A DNA stretch of 64,000 nucleotides from Agriotes lineatus (Eukaryota > Arthropoda > Insecta > Coleoptera > Elateridae). The notes below the pieces were generated by a model, which saw only the letters and a program-made list of their open reading frames with translations, had not been told where the DNA came from and searched no databases. The translations under genes were made by a program, and so were the position numbers. Below are positions 55,433-64,000 of this stretch, piece after piece. Every line of letters starts with the position of its first letter. Within the stretch, counting starts at the first letter, position 1. The DNA lies in NCBI GenBank assembly GCA_940337035.1, contig CALNHX010002991.1, positions 62,001-126,000 of the forward strand. Reading direction: 5' to 3'.

Positions 55433-56155
55433 ACAAGAGTTAAAGACCACTGGTCAAACTCTGTCCTTTGCCCAGGAATTTTGATTAGCCTAATAACCCT
55501 TTGTTTGTTTATGTTGTCTTGAATGACTGCAATGCTTATACTATTTATTATATTCTTTGTTTTATTTGTAAACTGTCGCTTGAATTAATATATGCTTTTT
55601 TAATACAAATCTTTGCATTTTCCGATTGCAGGTAACGTTCCAGAATGAATTTTTTAAATGACATATTGTCAGGAGTTTCTAGGTTAAAATGACTTATTTA
55701 CTTCTTTGTGTAACTGTGAATAGTGCATTAGTTTCATAACAAACACGTTTATTGTGATAACAACCACGTGAATCATATTGCAATGTTTCGTGACTATTTC
55801 ACTTTAACTGTTTAAGGTCGCTCTATCAACACCGTCTGGGGTACCGCCAGTGATTTTTTATATCCTTATTGCAAAAAATTCTAAAATTGGTAATAAAAAA
55901 CATAATCTAAAAATCTCTTGGCGATTTCTACTGATGATTGATACTAAGTGACATAACCTAACATATTTGTTTACTTTACAGCAATTCCATTATACAAAAA
56001 AACATACCCAAACAATTGTTTTCCTAATTGCAGTTGGGAAATTTGCCTTTGTTATCTGTATTCTTTAATTTTATCACTGAAGGAATGAATGGCAGTACCT
56101 CACACTTTTAGTGTGTTGATGTAGTTCAGCAGGTTTTCGCAAACCTTGGGTCGCA
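55433..56155 (+). repeat. About 700-bp dispersed repeat, copy 2 (first at 19375-20060)
   Basis: Colinear with 19375-20060 including AACAAACACGTTTATTG and CATAACCTAACATAT, with several small indels. A short downstream piece (CAATGTCTTTCTGGTCC near 56155) also matches about 29700. Confidence 0.75.
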
Positions 56156-56742
56156 ATGTCTTTCTGGTCCAAATTTTCCAAGAAGTCATATTATTGATTG
56201 AATGAAATATAATAAGTATATTTGACTACGTAAACGATCTCTTCATTTAAATACGTAAAATACAAAAGCTACTGTTTACTTTTGTTGTTTCACTATTATT
56301 ACGTTATTTTTACCCCTATTTCTTTTAATTTTTAAAATTATTTAGTGTCACAACGTCCTTGCGAGGAAAGTTCTAAGTAAAGCCCTTTACATTTTTTTGT
56401 TAGCGACTTTATTTCCTGGAAAACCATTAATTTAATCTATTCTCCCCGTAAGATTGTATATAACAAAATCATTTCAGTATTTTCTTACTATACTTAGGTA
56501 CGTCTATCATATATTACATAACAAGTCAAGAAAGTAATGCGCTTTACAGGACCAGGCGGTTGTTTGAAATACGAGGCTATCAGGCAGAGTGCTTTAAACT
56601 GTCTAGTGCAATAAGGACACTTTCCTGACTTAAGTTTTTGTTACCTGGCATCTTTTATTTATTTTTGTTAAAGTCCGTTTGAAATAACAAATATTTTGAT
56701 TTAACCATAACCTATAATTTATAGTTTTTACATGTATGTATA

Positions 56743-56862
56743 TATAATCGATAACCTCGTTCTACCTTGCAGTGTAGAAGCTGGTGCTTTATGTGCTTGC
56801 ATCTGGCGGTACAATGCTCAATTTGCCCCGGACTCGGGATACAAAGTTGGAGCGCGCCTTTT
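56743..56862 (+). repeat. Dispersed repeat, copy 2 (first at 16895-17022)
   Basis: TAATCGATAACCTCG ... GCTGGTGCTTTATGTGCTTG ... GGGATACAAAGTTGGAGCGC. About 85-90 percent alike by eye. No coding. Confidence 0.8.
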
Positions 56863-57074
56863 GATAGTTTTGACATTAGCAGCTTAATTAATTGTTTCTA
56901 GTTACGCATAGCTTGACTTAAAAGTATTAGGCATGAAGTAAAGGACTGTTTTTAATTGGATTTTGACATTGACAATCCAAGACTATAGTGAATAGAGTTT
57001 AGTAAATATATAAAGTAGCTCTAAGTTATATTGCCCTGTAGGTCTTTCACGAAGTAGCTATAATGCACGTAAGC

Positions 57075-57404
57075 GTAACAACTGAAATGTCAATTACATT
57101 TGACATGAAAATATTTTTATAGTAAGCTGATTTATGTGGTTTAAGTAAATTTATATCGTTGATTGTTGGGCTGTAATTCTATTCAATGTATATATATAAT
57201 CTGTAACCCCTTATACCGTTTACACAGTGTTGGGGTGCCGGATTTAATATTATTTATAATTGAAAGTACAATGGTAATTATATTTTTTTCGCTGGTGCCG
57301 TAACTTAGTATATGGTTATTTATTACAGGAATGGTAATTCATAACACTTGCATGGCCATTTAATAAGAGCAACTTTTCAAGCTAGCGTTCAATAGATAGC
57401 AATA
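57075..57404 (+). promoter_or_regulatory. 5' flank, leader and UTR intron of zinc-finger copy C
   Basis: Same layout as upstream of copies A and B; TGTCAATTACATTTGACAT near 57089. Predicted 55-nt intron 57274-57328 (ATG|GTAATT ... TTTATTACAG|GAATGG). A 50-bp insertion (about 57190-57240) is specific to this copy. Conservation of the intron in three copies is the main evidence. Confidence 0.6.
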
Positions 57405-58616
57405 ATGAACGTTAAACAAGAAACTACAGATGGCAACCATTGGAATACAACAGAAAGTCCATCACATATATCACTGGACCCGGTCAACAATGCAAGTGAC
57501 AATAAAATATTCATCAATCAAGTTGTCGAAGATATTAAGGACTTCAGTGATTATTCTAGAATAGCTATCAAAAAGGAAGAGTTAGAAATAAAAATAGAAG
57601 ATGATGCAGAAGCAAAACCTTACGATAATTCTAATAGTAAGTGCGAAATAAAACCTTATAGTTATTCCAAGTGTGAATATAAAGCTGCAGAAAACGGCAA
57701 TTTAGTTAGACATACGAGGTCTCATACAGGAGAAACGCCTTATAATTGTTCACAATGTGAATATAAAACTGCAATAAAATGCAATTTAGTTAGACATATG
57801 AGGATTCATTTAGGTGAAAAGAGGTCTGATACAGTAGAAAGGCCTTATATTTGTCTTCAGTGTGAATATAAAAGTGCAACAAAATACAGTTTAGTTAGAC
57901 ATATGAGAGCTCATTCTGGTGAAAAACCTTATAGTTGTTCCGAGTGTGATTATAAAGCTGCTCATAGAGGTCATTTAGTTACTCATATGAGGTCTCATAC
58001 AGGAGAAAAGCCTTATAGTTGTTGTGAATGTGAATATAGAGCTACACAAAAAAATCGCTTAGTTGCTCATATGAGGTCTCATGCAGGGGAAAAGCCTTAT
58101 AGTTGTTCTGTGTGTGAATACAAAGCAGTTGAAAAAGGGAATTTAGTTGTACATATGAGATCTCATTCAGGAGAAAAACCCTACGGCTGTTCTCTGTGTC
58201 ACTACAGAAGTACAAAGAAGAGTGATGTAGATAGACACAAGCGTTTGCATACAGCAGAAAAGCCTTATAGTTGCTCTGAGTGTGAATATACAGCTGCAAT
58301 GAAACATAGTTTAGTTGTACATATGAAGTCTCATACAGGAGAAAAACTATATGGTTGCTCTGAGTGTGAATATAAAGCTGCCGAAAAAGGCAATTTAGTT
58401 AGACATATGAGGACTCATACAGGAGAAAAGCCTTATAGTTGTTCTGAGTGTGAATATAAAGCAGTAGAAAAAGCTCATTTAATAGTACATATGAGAAAAC
58501 ATTCAGGGGAGAAACCTTACTGCTGTGCCTTGTGTCAATACAGATGTAAAAATAAAAGTAATTTAAATCGTCACAAACGGTTGCATACAGTAGAAAAGCC
58601 TTACAATAGTTCGTAA
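57405..58616 (+). CDS. C2H2 zinc-finger protein, 403 residues, intact copy C
   Basis: One uninterrupted frame. Residues 1 to about 80 are a non-finger N-terminus starting MNVKQETTDG, with an acidic/Lys segment (AIKKEELEIKIEDDAEAK) that resembles a short sumoylation-type or activation motif (inference). From about residue 85 there are eleven finger units of the YSCSECEYKAAEKGNLVRHM type. The first is degenerate (YSYSKC, first Cys replaced by Tyr-Ser) and ten are canonical C-x2-C-x12-H-x3-H. Linkers are mostly [ST]GEKPY; fingers 7 and 11 have the variant CHYRSTKKSDVDRHKRLH/CQYRCKNKS type. Tandem arrays with TGEKPY linkers bind DNA in the nucleus; the target is unknown. The start is fixed by the same start in copies A and B. 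Long antisense frames over it are shadows of the repeats. Probably the only functional family member here. Confidence 0.93.
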   Translation: MNVKQETTDGNHWNTTESPSHISLDPVNNASDNKIFINQVVEDIKDFSDYSRIAIKKEELEIKIEDDAEAKPYDNSNSKCEIKPYSYSKCEYKAAENGNLVRHTRSHTGETPYNCSQCEYKTAIKCNLVRHMRIHLGEKRSDTVERPYICLQCEYKSATKYSLVRHMRAHSGEKPYSCSECDYKAAHRGHLVTHMRSHTGEKPYSCCECEYRATQKNRLVAHMRSHAGEKPYSCSVCEYKAVEKGNLVVHMRSHSGEKPYGCSLCHYRSTKKSDVDRHKRLHTAEKPYSCSECEYTAAMKHSLVVHMKSHTGEKLYGCSECEYKAAEKGNLVRHMRTHTGEKPYSCSECEYKAVEKAHLIVHMRKHSGEKPYCCALCQYRCKNKSNLNRHKRLHTVEKPYNSS

Positions 58617-59210
58617 GCATGAATATAAAACTAATTAACAGAGTGGTTTAGTTGTGCATATGAGAACTCACAACTTATTTAAGTGTAGGTAATTGTAAAT
58701 AAATTAGTAACTATAAATGATAGTTGCAGAACAACTGTATATACTGTAGGTTATTTAAATATATTGTCTAAAACTGTTACATTAATTATTCAAACACCCT
58801 TTTCTTTTACAATATTCCATTCTGATCACCCGTCTCTACCCATTTTTACTGTGTATGTACATGTTTTGTGGCTATCAGCAATTTCTCAAAGCTAAATGCG
58901 CAAATCGGATTTGATTATGAATTCATTTTTATGCGCACTTATAAATTCTGTTAGTAACAAAGGTCATTCTCAAAATGGTTTCAAAGAATAGATGGAAGTA
59001 ACTACGAGAAATCCGTCATCAAATGACACTGATGTCTCATTTCAACACTGACCAGAACCCAGAGCCGAATGTTCTAATGCAGTTCTTGGGGATTCCTATT
59101 GCAGTTTGATTGATTGATTAAAAGCAGGGATTTAGATGGGTTAGTAGTGAGCCCAGTTTTGCACTTCGACTCTGTGGTCTTTTGATCTGCACCTTCAACG
59201 AGTTGTAGGA
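58617..59210. other. 3' UTR-like tail of copy C and spacer
   Basis: 58620-58755 matches the 3' pieces of copy A (11200 and 12662), so it belongs to the transcribed unit. Beyond it no gene is seen. Confidence 0.55.
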
Positions 59211-59216
59211 TGTTTT

Positions 59217-59715
59217 TTACGAGGTGCTCGTGTGTGAGACCTGCTTCATGTGGAGTTCTCCCGAAGAGTTGCTGTCTTGCGGAATAACGCTGGACAGTTG
59301 AAGATTATGTGTGAGGCTGTCTCCCCTATTGCGGTTACAATGTCGCCTGATCAGCACAATTTTAATAGCAAATTCGTGGTACCTATTGGACTCATTCATT
59401 ATTTAATAACTCTAAGAAGAAAAATCAGGGTGGGAAACAAAAATTAGTCGAAACACATATTGTTTAGATGACTGTCACTGTTGCAGTTTCATATTCCAAG
59501 AGTACGCTTTTGAGGACAAATCTTATCAAGTGTTCTAAAAGCTATTCAAGCCTTCTGAACTTCATTTTTAATGTCCGCCGCAGTTATCGATGACGCTGAC
59601 TAGATATACAAATTCATTAACTCTTACGACTTCAGTGTTGTTCACATGTAGAGGACCTGCGTTTCGTGTTATAATCCTAATTTCTGTTGCTTTATTACTA
59701 CGCCTTAATAAGATG
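59217..59715 (-). pseudogene. Non-LTR retrotransposon remnant (RT thumb and C-terminal part)
   Basis: Minus strand: LHVNNTEVVRVNEFVYLVSV near 59650-59590 is the block following the RT active site (i.g..ve.V..F.YLG). Further on, in a different frame, GETASHIIFNCPALFRKTAT at about 59340-59280 is the CCHC/RNase H-adjacent segment of I/R1/jockey-type elements (ET..H....CP). Many stops. Only about 500 bp remain. Confidence 0.65.
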
Positions 59716-60242
59716 CATCAGTGCTGGTTGAGGCGCAAGCGGCATGAATACACTATCAGCTCTTAACATAGAATATACTATTCCTCACTTTATAAAATTT
59801 TGTAAAATTATACAAACTAGACATTGCGATCATCCCCTTGATGAACTGCAGCAATGCCTATTTAAACTTCGGGTAATATCGTAACGATTTACTAATGGAC
59901 GGCTACTTAGCGGTATCCAATTGATCATGTAATTGCTATTTCGCCGTCTAGGATAAAAATAGAAAATAATTGGCATTAAGATAACCTACTATTCATCAAT
60001 TTCAACCTACTGAGCCAGATATAAATTTAAGTAATAAATAATGCAAAACAAATATCATTCTTGCAAAAGTAACATTTCGAGAAAATGTGGGCTGTACATA
60101 GACATTGCTTCAGTTCATGAAGTGGAGGATTGTCATGTTCAGATTGTGCAGTTTTAGAGGATCTCATAAAATGGAGAAATACGTTTTCCATTTTAATTAT
60201 AATCTTAATCTTAATATTATATACATAATGTTAAAAATGGAA
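59716..60242. other. Unassigned AT-rich spacer
   Basis: No supported feature. It separates the retrotransposon remnant from the virus-like cluster. Confidence 0.35.
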
Positions 60243-60324
60243 GTAGTAGAGAGGCCGGTTCTGGGCCACTTCAAGGTCACCGATTAGAGTCTGACAGACT
60301 TTCACTTCTGGATATTGCGCAACA

Positions 60325-60445
60325 TCAACCCCGGGGGGCAAAGCCCCAGTCGCCATATTGTGGGGCCCTCATGTGCAAGTTCGGGAGCGGAGTAAGTTTC
60401 AAGGTCACACCAACCCCGAGGGGCAGAGCTCCATCCGCCGGGGGC
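60325..60445. repeat. GC-rich hairpin repeats before the BIR gene
   Basis: Two units, ACCCCGGGGGGCAAAGCCCC (to 60347) and ACCCCGAGGGGCAGAGCTCC (to 60432), are each followed by GTCGCC/TCCGCC words. A third lies in the ATPase frame tail (61204-61216, GAGGCAGAGCCCC). The palindromic core GGGGCRRAGCCCC also occurs in the minisatellite at 24280. Confidence 0.7.
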
Positions 60446-60651
60446 TCGCATCAGGTTTTTTGTATATTTAAGGCTAATTTATTCCGGCGCTGTGGCTAAC
60501 TGTCAAATTTTGATTAGCGTGGGAACCGGAACGCAAAGGCGACATCTTCGTTATCTTGAGTGTCACATTACATCATCTTTTGTGTGCGGGGTAGAAGGGG
60601 GAAAGGTGGTTCACCAATCCATCCGTTGATTATTACGAATGGGAGATAGAA

Positions 60652-60958
60652 ATGTGTATTGAAGACATAAGACTAAATCTTTTACCTTTTGAAACACGTT
60701 TACTTACATATTCCAACTGGGCCAACAGTGTGGTGTTACCTGCTTCTCTAGCCCGCGCCAGATTTTTTTATTGTGTGCTTTGTATGTCACGTGGTAGTTC
60801 ATGATTGGAAAGAAGGTGACGATCCGCTGTGTGAACATATTCGTTGGTCTAACAACTGCTTATTTGCAAGCCTACTTTGGGAAGAAAGGAAGAAGCAATT
60901 TGGGCACGACACAGTTGACACATCACAACAACGGCGTCGTCTTCAAGCACCAGTATGA
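60652..60958 (+). pseudogene. BIR-domain (inhibitor-of-apoptosis-like) gene with one frameshift
   Basis: From ATG 60652 the frame reads the start of a BIR domain (FETRLLTYSNWANS, LARARFFY). Near the T-run 60763-60769 a one-base shift moves the rest into another frame. There CFVC, W, DDPLCEH and a final Cys give C-x2-C-x16-H-x6-C, the BIR zinc ligands, with the DDP..EH..W signature. In baculovirus-type and animal IAPs such domains bind caspases or death-inducing peptides; no RING follows here. The stop (60956-60958) overlaps the ATG of the next frame. One domain only, about 100 codons. The T-run lesion may be real decay or an assembly error. Likely from the same integrated element as its neighbours. 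Confidence 0.82.
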
Positions 60959-61272
60959 ATGTTGTTAGGGAGATTGAGGAGTTTGGCAGATTTAACTGCG
61001 GCAAAACTAACATAATGATCAGCTTGTTAGAACATCCAAACGGTTTACGATTCGAAAACGTTTATTTATATTGTAAATCTCTGGATCAACCAAAATACCA
61101 GTACCTGAGGAAACTTCTAAAACCCATAAAAGAAATTGGGTTGTATGAATATCTCGATGGGTCTGTAATTGAACAAACCACACTACGCGGGGAGGGGTGG
61201 TGGGAGGCAGAGCCCCAGCCGCCGCACCCCTCCATGGTTTGGCATCAGATTTTAATAAAAATGCTGATTTAA
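60955..61272 (+). pseudogene. Packaging-ATPase-like frame (Maverick/adintovirus type), truncated
   Basis: 105 codons. EFGRFNCGKTNIMISLLEHP carries the Walker A motif G-x4-G-K-T, and the following FENVYLYCKSLDQPKYQYL is the segment that in Maverick/adintovirus FtsK/HerA-type DNA-packaging ATPases precedes Walker B. The frame departs from the family after about residue 75 (GSVIEQ) and runs into a GC-rich hairpin, so Walker B and the rest are missing. In the intact family it pumps the genome into the capsid. It starts inside the last codons of the BIR gene (ATGA overlap), as in compact viral genomes. Confidence 0.75.
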
Positions 61273-61450
61273 GACCAATTTGTCGTTCGTCATTCAGCCC
61301 TTATCTCACGCACGGGGCGGGAGGAGGTGGAGGGAAGATTCAATGTCGCATCATCTTTTGTATATTAACATAGAATACCCAGTACTGAACATTTTTAATA
61401 AAATGCAAATTTAATGCCAATTTTTCGTTTGTCATTCAACCCTTATGCTT
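61251..61450 (+). repeat. Two direct copies of a 50-bp segment after the ATPase fragment
   Basis: TTTAATAAAAATGCTGATTT ... GTCATTCAGCCCTTAT (61251-61297) recurs as TTTTTAATAAAATGCAAATT ... GTCATTCAACCCTTAT (61393-61447). AATAAA sits in each, so they may be duplicated poly-A or intergenic units. Between them another GC-rich word (GGGGCGGGAGGAGG). Confidence 0.65.
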
Positions 61451-62332
61451 GTAAACCACATCCACATATTTTACGGGGGACGCCTAACAAACCCCAGAAA
61501 TTCATGTTAAGGGGCTGACATTATAACCAAATCAAGTCTTAAATTTCATTTATATCCTATGCCGGCAGCGCTAAAAAAAACGCTGGCGTAATTAGCAGTT
61601 GCAAAGTTGAACTTGCACTTGTTATGTGAATCGAAGGTCGCGCTAGTCGCTGAATGCCAAGCGCTATATAAACCTCATTAAATTAGAAAGGTAATATTAT
61701 GAATTTTAAATACCTGACTATTGAGGCCTAGATTTTTTACAAATTTAAAATCGTTAAAGGATTATTTCTAATTATTTTTGCAAACGCAAACCACCACTTT
61801 AAGACAAAATCAACCTTGAGTTCGTATTCATTGCAATATAATTAATATAAATTCATACTAAAAGCAAAAATGACATCTACATTTACAAGTTACAGAGTAA
61901 TTAATTACAGTATAGACAAATATTATCATAAAAATAGTCAATCATGCAATAACAATATAATTTAAAAACGCGGAAGGGTGGTTTTAGAATTTTATATTTT
62001 ATTTTCATTTTCAGTAATTGCGTACTCATCCGTTTATTTGTTAATTTAGGTAGATTTGTTAAACCTTTCTATTTTAACATAAAAAACCCCAAGTGTTTTG
62101 CAAAGAGCCAACATTTGGTCTTAAACAGTTATTACGGCTGGAATTTGCACTAGCGGATATGTAACGCTCGGCAAAAATCGAAGGTTGCGTTATAAACCAC
62201 ATTAAATTGGAAAACGCTTATTCGATTGTTGTGAATATTTTTACGAATTTCTAATTATGCTGATATGGCTTTTAATATAAGACTCTAAGAAATTCTGTAC
62301 TGTATTCAGTGGTGTAGTAACAGTACAAAACA
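61451..62332. promoter_or_regulatory. AT-rich intergenic DNA with a duplicated TATA-containing block
   Basis: CGAAGGTCGCG ... TATATAAACCTCATTAAATT (61630-61690) and CGAAGGTTGCGTTATAAACC ... (62178-62212) are related. The second TATAAA (62191-62196) is about 140 bp ahead of the ATG at 62333, so it may be that gene's promoter. No gene in this stretch. Confidence 0.45.
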
Positions 62333-62780
62333 ATGTTTTTGTCAATCGATGTGCAGGGTTTCAATACTCCGGAATTTACTGTAAAAGAACTATCACTTTT
62401 CGATGGAAAAAGAACTAGCCACTACTTATTCAAGCCTTCGTTTTGATTCACAAACAACGGTAGATTTGCAACGACAAGCAGTTTGGTTGGAAAAAAACCA
62501 TCATGGTCTGAAATGGAGCCGAGGATTCGTTTCCCTGTCACAGCTACCCGAAGTTCTACTACATGAAACTGAGAACGCCCACACAGTATTTTGTAAGGGT
62601 TTGCAAAAGGAGAAATACCTGAAGCAGTTTCTTGGAGATAAGGTTATTGTAGTTGCAGATTACAATTTTGAAATGGATCCTACTGCCCCAGCATGCTTTA
62701 ACCATTATTTAGAATTATGTCATTGTGCTTTGTATCAATGTAAATCTTTGTATCAAAATATAATAAGTGACGGTCTGTAA
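62333..62780 (+). pseudogene. Unnamed insect element protein (DIQGF/HGLxW family), one frameshift
   Basis: ATG 62333 opens FLSIDVQGFNTPEFTVKEL and ends at a stop (62444-62446). One base off, from a TTTT run at about 62441-62444, the remaining part runs to 62780 with WLEKNHHGLKWSRGF, VFCKGLQKEKYLKQFLGD and a PACFNHYLELCH ending. I know this arrangement (D-[IV]-Q-G-F start, HG[LI].W, V.[VC]KG..K..[WY]L) from an abundant unnamed family in insect genomes, also near virus-like elements. The DxQGF start and later acidic residues could suit an RNase-H-like fold, but that is a guess. AATAAA is at 62789, just after the stop. Confidence 0.7.
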
Positions 62781-62863
62781 TGGATTAATAAAACCACATT
62801 TTAATTTTATGTTTTTTTATTTGCGTACCTGACGAGCAAAAATAGAATTGATAAGATAAAATG

Positions 62864-63308
62864 TTACAGGTGATCAATATTTGAAATATATTTCCAGAAG
62901 AACGAACCATGCCCACTCCTAACTTGAAGTGTGAACATGCCGGTTGGTGAAGAGTTAATTTTCGTTGTAGATTTACACGGTAGTTCGAATACTGAGACAC
63001 TTTCTTCCAGCATTTGAGCAAAGGGATGCTTTGGGTGGTAGTCCACATCCAGCAAAATATTTAAAAATGTTTTTTTCCAAATTGGCAATCAGTCGTTTCC
63101 GTTTTTCTTGTTGATTTTGGCTATCGCCAGCCATAGCACACACTACATACGCGTCAAATTCCAAGTCTAAATTTTTGAGTCGCGAGGAATTTCTCACTAT
63201 TTTATCTAAATCGTTTTTTGCATCTTCAAACCAGAAAGCACAACACAACTTTACAGCGTGCTTTAATGTGATTTCATGCGAAGAATCGACACTTGGAGTC
63301 TGATCCAT
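62864..63308 (-). pseudogene. Unrecognised gene, convergent with 62333, one frameshift
   Basis: Minus strand from ATG at 63308: MDQTPSVDSSHEITLKHAVK, then CCAFWFEDAKNDLDKIV and an alpha-helical, Lys/Leu-rich middle to about 63078. A shift in the T-run 63070-63076 leads to YHPKHPFAQMLEESVSVFEL and a stop at 62864. About 145 residues. I do not recognise it. A TATA-like word lies about 90 bp upstream (63390-63400). It converges on the 62333 gene with about 80 bp between the stop codons, and compactness suggests the same virus-like unit. Confidence 0.5.
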
Positions 63309-63793
63309 TATTTTATACGTAAACGAATAGTGTGCGAACTTGACGCAAGTTAAAAAACAACTAACGAGACCATTATAATGCGCAACAATATATAAACGAG
63401 GTTTAAAATACAAATAACAAAGAGATAGCGGCTATAAGTAGCTACAGCTTCCAAACAAGGACAGCGTAATTGCAGCCGCAACAAAAATCCGGCGGAGTAG
63501 GGAAATTCATTCAAACCTATATAGCGGGCGTACGTTGTTTTTAGTCCCGCCATGTATTTGCGGATTTTAATAAATTAACCCTGTTAACATTAATAAAAAA
63601 TGATTCAGAGTAAAATTACAATAACAATAGGTATATTGAAAATAAACCTCAATATAGCATACTACAGTAAAAGTCCACTAAAGGGCCTTGATATTTGCAA
63701 TCTAGTTAAAGCAAAAATTATTTAATATACAGCCGTAGTTAAATTTTTTATTCGCTAATAAAACCTTTCTCTGCTGCTTTATAATCTATTAAG

Positions 63794-64000
63794 AATGCGC
63801 ATAATTAGACAGGTGGCTGCTTGCTTATTGCGGCGTAGATTTTTTAATAACTCTGGAGAAAGCGAAGGCCAACAAATATTAAAAATAAGCGAAATGCAAA
63901 TAAACAAAAACTACATTATCGAAAATATTCAATCGGGTAATCACCTACAAATTGGACGAAACGTTTTCGTTGAAACCCAGGATGTACGAATTTACCTTCC
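63794..64000 (+). CDS. Unidentified open frame running off the window
   Basis: ATG 63794 starts MRIIRQVAACLLRRRFFNNS and stays open for 69 codons to the window edge (…RNVFVETQDVRIYLP). Basic N-terminus, no motif yet. Given its neighbours it may be another gene of the virus-like element. Frame choice rests only on openness. Confidence 0.4.

Noticed and set aside
58042..58620. Antisense ORFs (73 and 85 residues) over zinc-finger copy C
   Set aside because: They follow the periodicity of the finger repeats on the other strand; the sense frame is clearly coding.

Overview
Eukaryotic, AT-rich, repeat-crowded nuclear DNA, most probably from an insect; the C2H2 family and the repeat content suggest a beetle (inference). 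There are no bacterial operons. The window is a small zinc-finger gene family, a mass of nested and broken transposons, and a degraded DNA-virus-like cluster at the right end.

Zinc-finger backbone. Three paralogues lie on the + strand in one orientation, with related 5' flanks and a matching 55-61 nt 5'-UTR intron. Copy A (4209 to about 12765) and copy B (31277 to about 51210) are each split by insertions. Copy C (57405-58616) is intact and serves as the ruler: the scattered pieces at 9689-9785, 11181-11345, 12662-12765 and 50596-51210 align to it in order. This makes the insertions readable, and several have exact target duplications: TTAA (4379-5325), TA (9786-11178), ATAT (31762-50595) and a Helitron-type A^T junction (50640-50856).

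Region by region. 0.9-2.2 kb: jockey-like reverse transcriptase. 3.3 kb: palindromic MITE. 4.2-12.8 kb: zinc-finger copy A with a piggyBac-like MITE, a Tc1-like element and a fold-back element holding a 5S-rRNA-derived SINE. 13.2-14.6 kb: tRNA-derived SINE, then a Crypton-like tyrosine recombinase cut by a fold-back element. 20-25.7 kb: endonuclease-type non-LTR retrotransposon in three pieces, with a 30-bp minisatellite in one insertion. 26.4-29.1 kb: second tyrosine recombinase, a Helitron-like element, and a palindrome with a transposase fragment in its loop. 31.3-51.2 kb: zinc-finger copy B, holding about 18.8 kb of nested elements: a MULE with a 9-bp target duplication, a CR1-like element, a DDE transposase half, a triple-nested palindrome at 39.9-43.7 kb, a multicopy DDE-like gene and a cysteine-rich element protein. 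52-55 kb: hAT remnant, then a Penelope-like element with GIY-YIG domain, split by a 684-bp repeat. 57.4-58.6 kb: intact zinc-finger copy C. 59.2-59.7 kb: another non-LTR remnant.

Right end (60.2-64 kb). A BIR (inhibitor-of-apoptosis) reading frame overlaps by four bases the start of a packaging-ATPase-like frame with a Walker A motif. Two convergent unfamiliar genes and an ORF leaving the window follow. This resembles an integrated Maverick/adintovirus-type element, decayed by homopolymer frameshifts and a truncated ATPase.

The most unusual pattern is a set of long palindromic elements with TA target duplications. Three of them carry different fragments of one transposase superfamily (DUF4817/IS630-mariner type) in their loops, and they sit inside other genes whose frames are regained exactly when the element is ignored. 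All homology calls come from reading translations, not from database searches.
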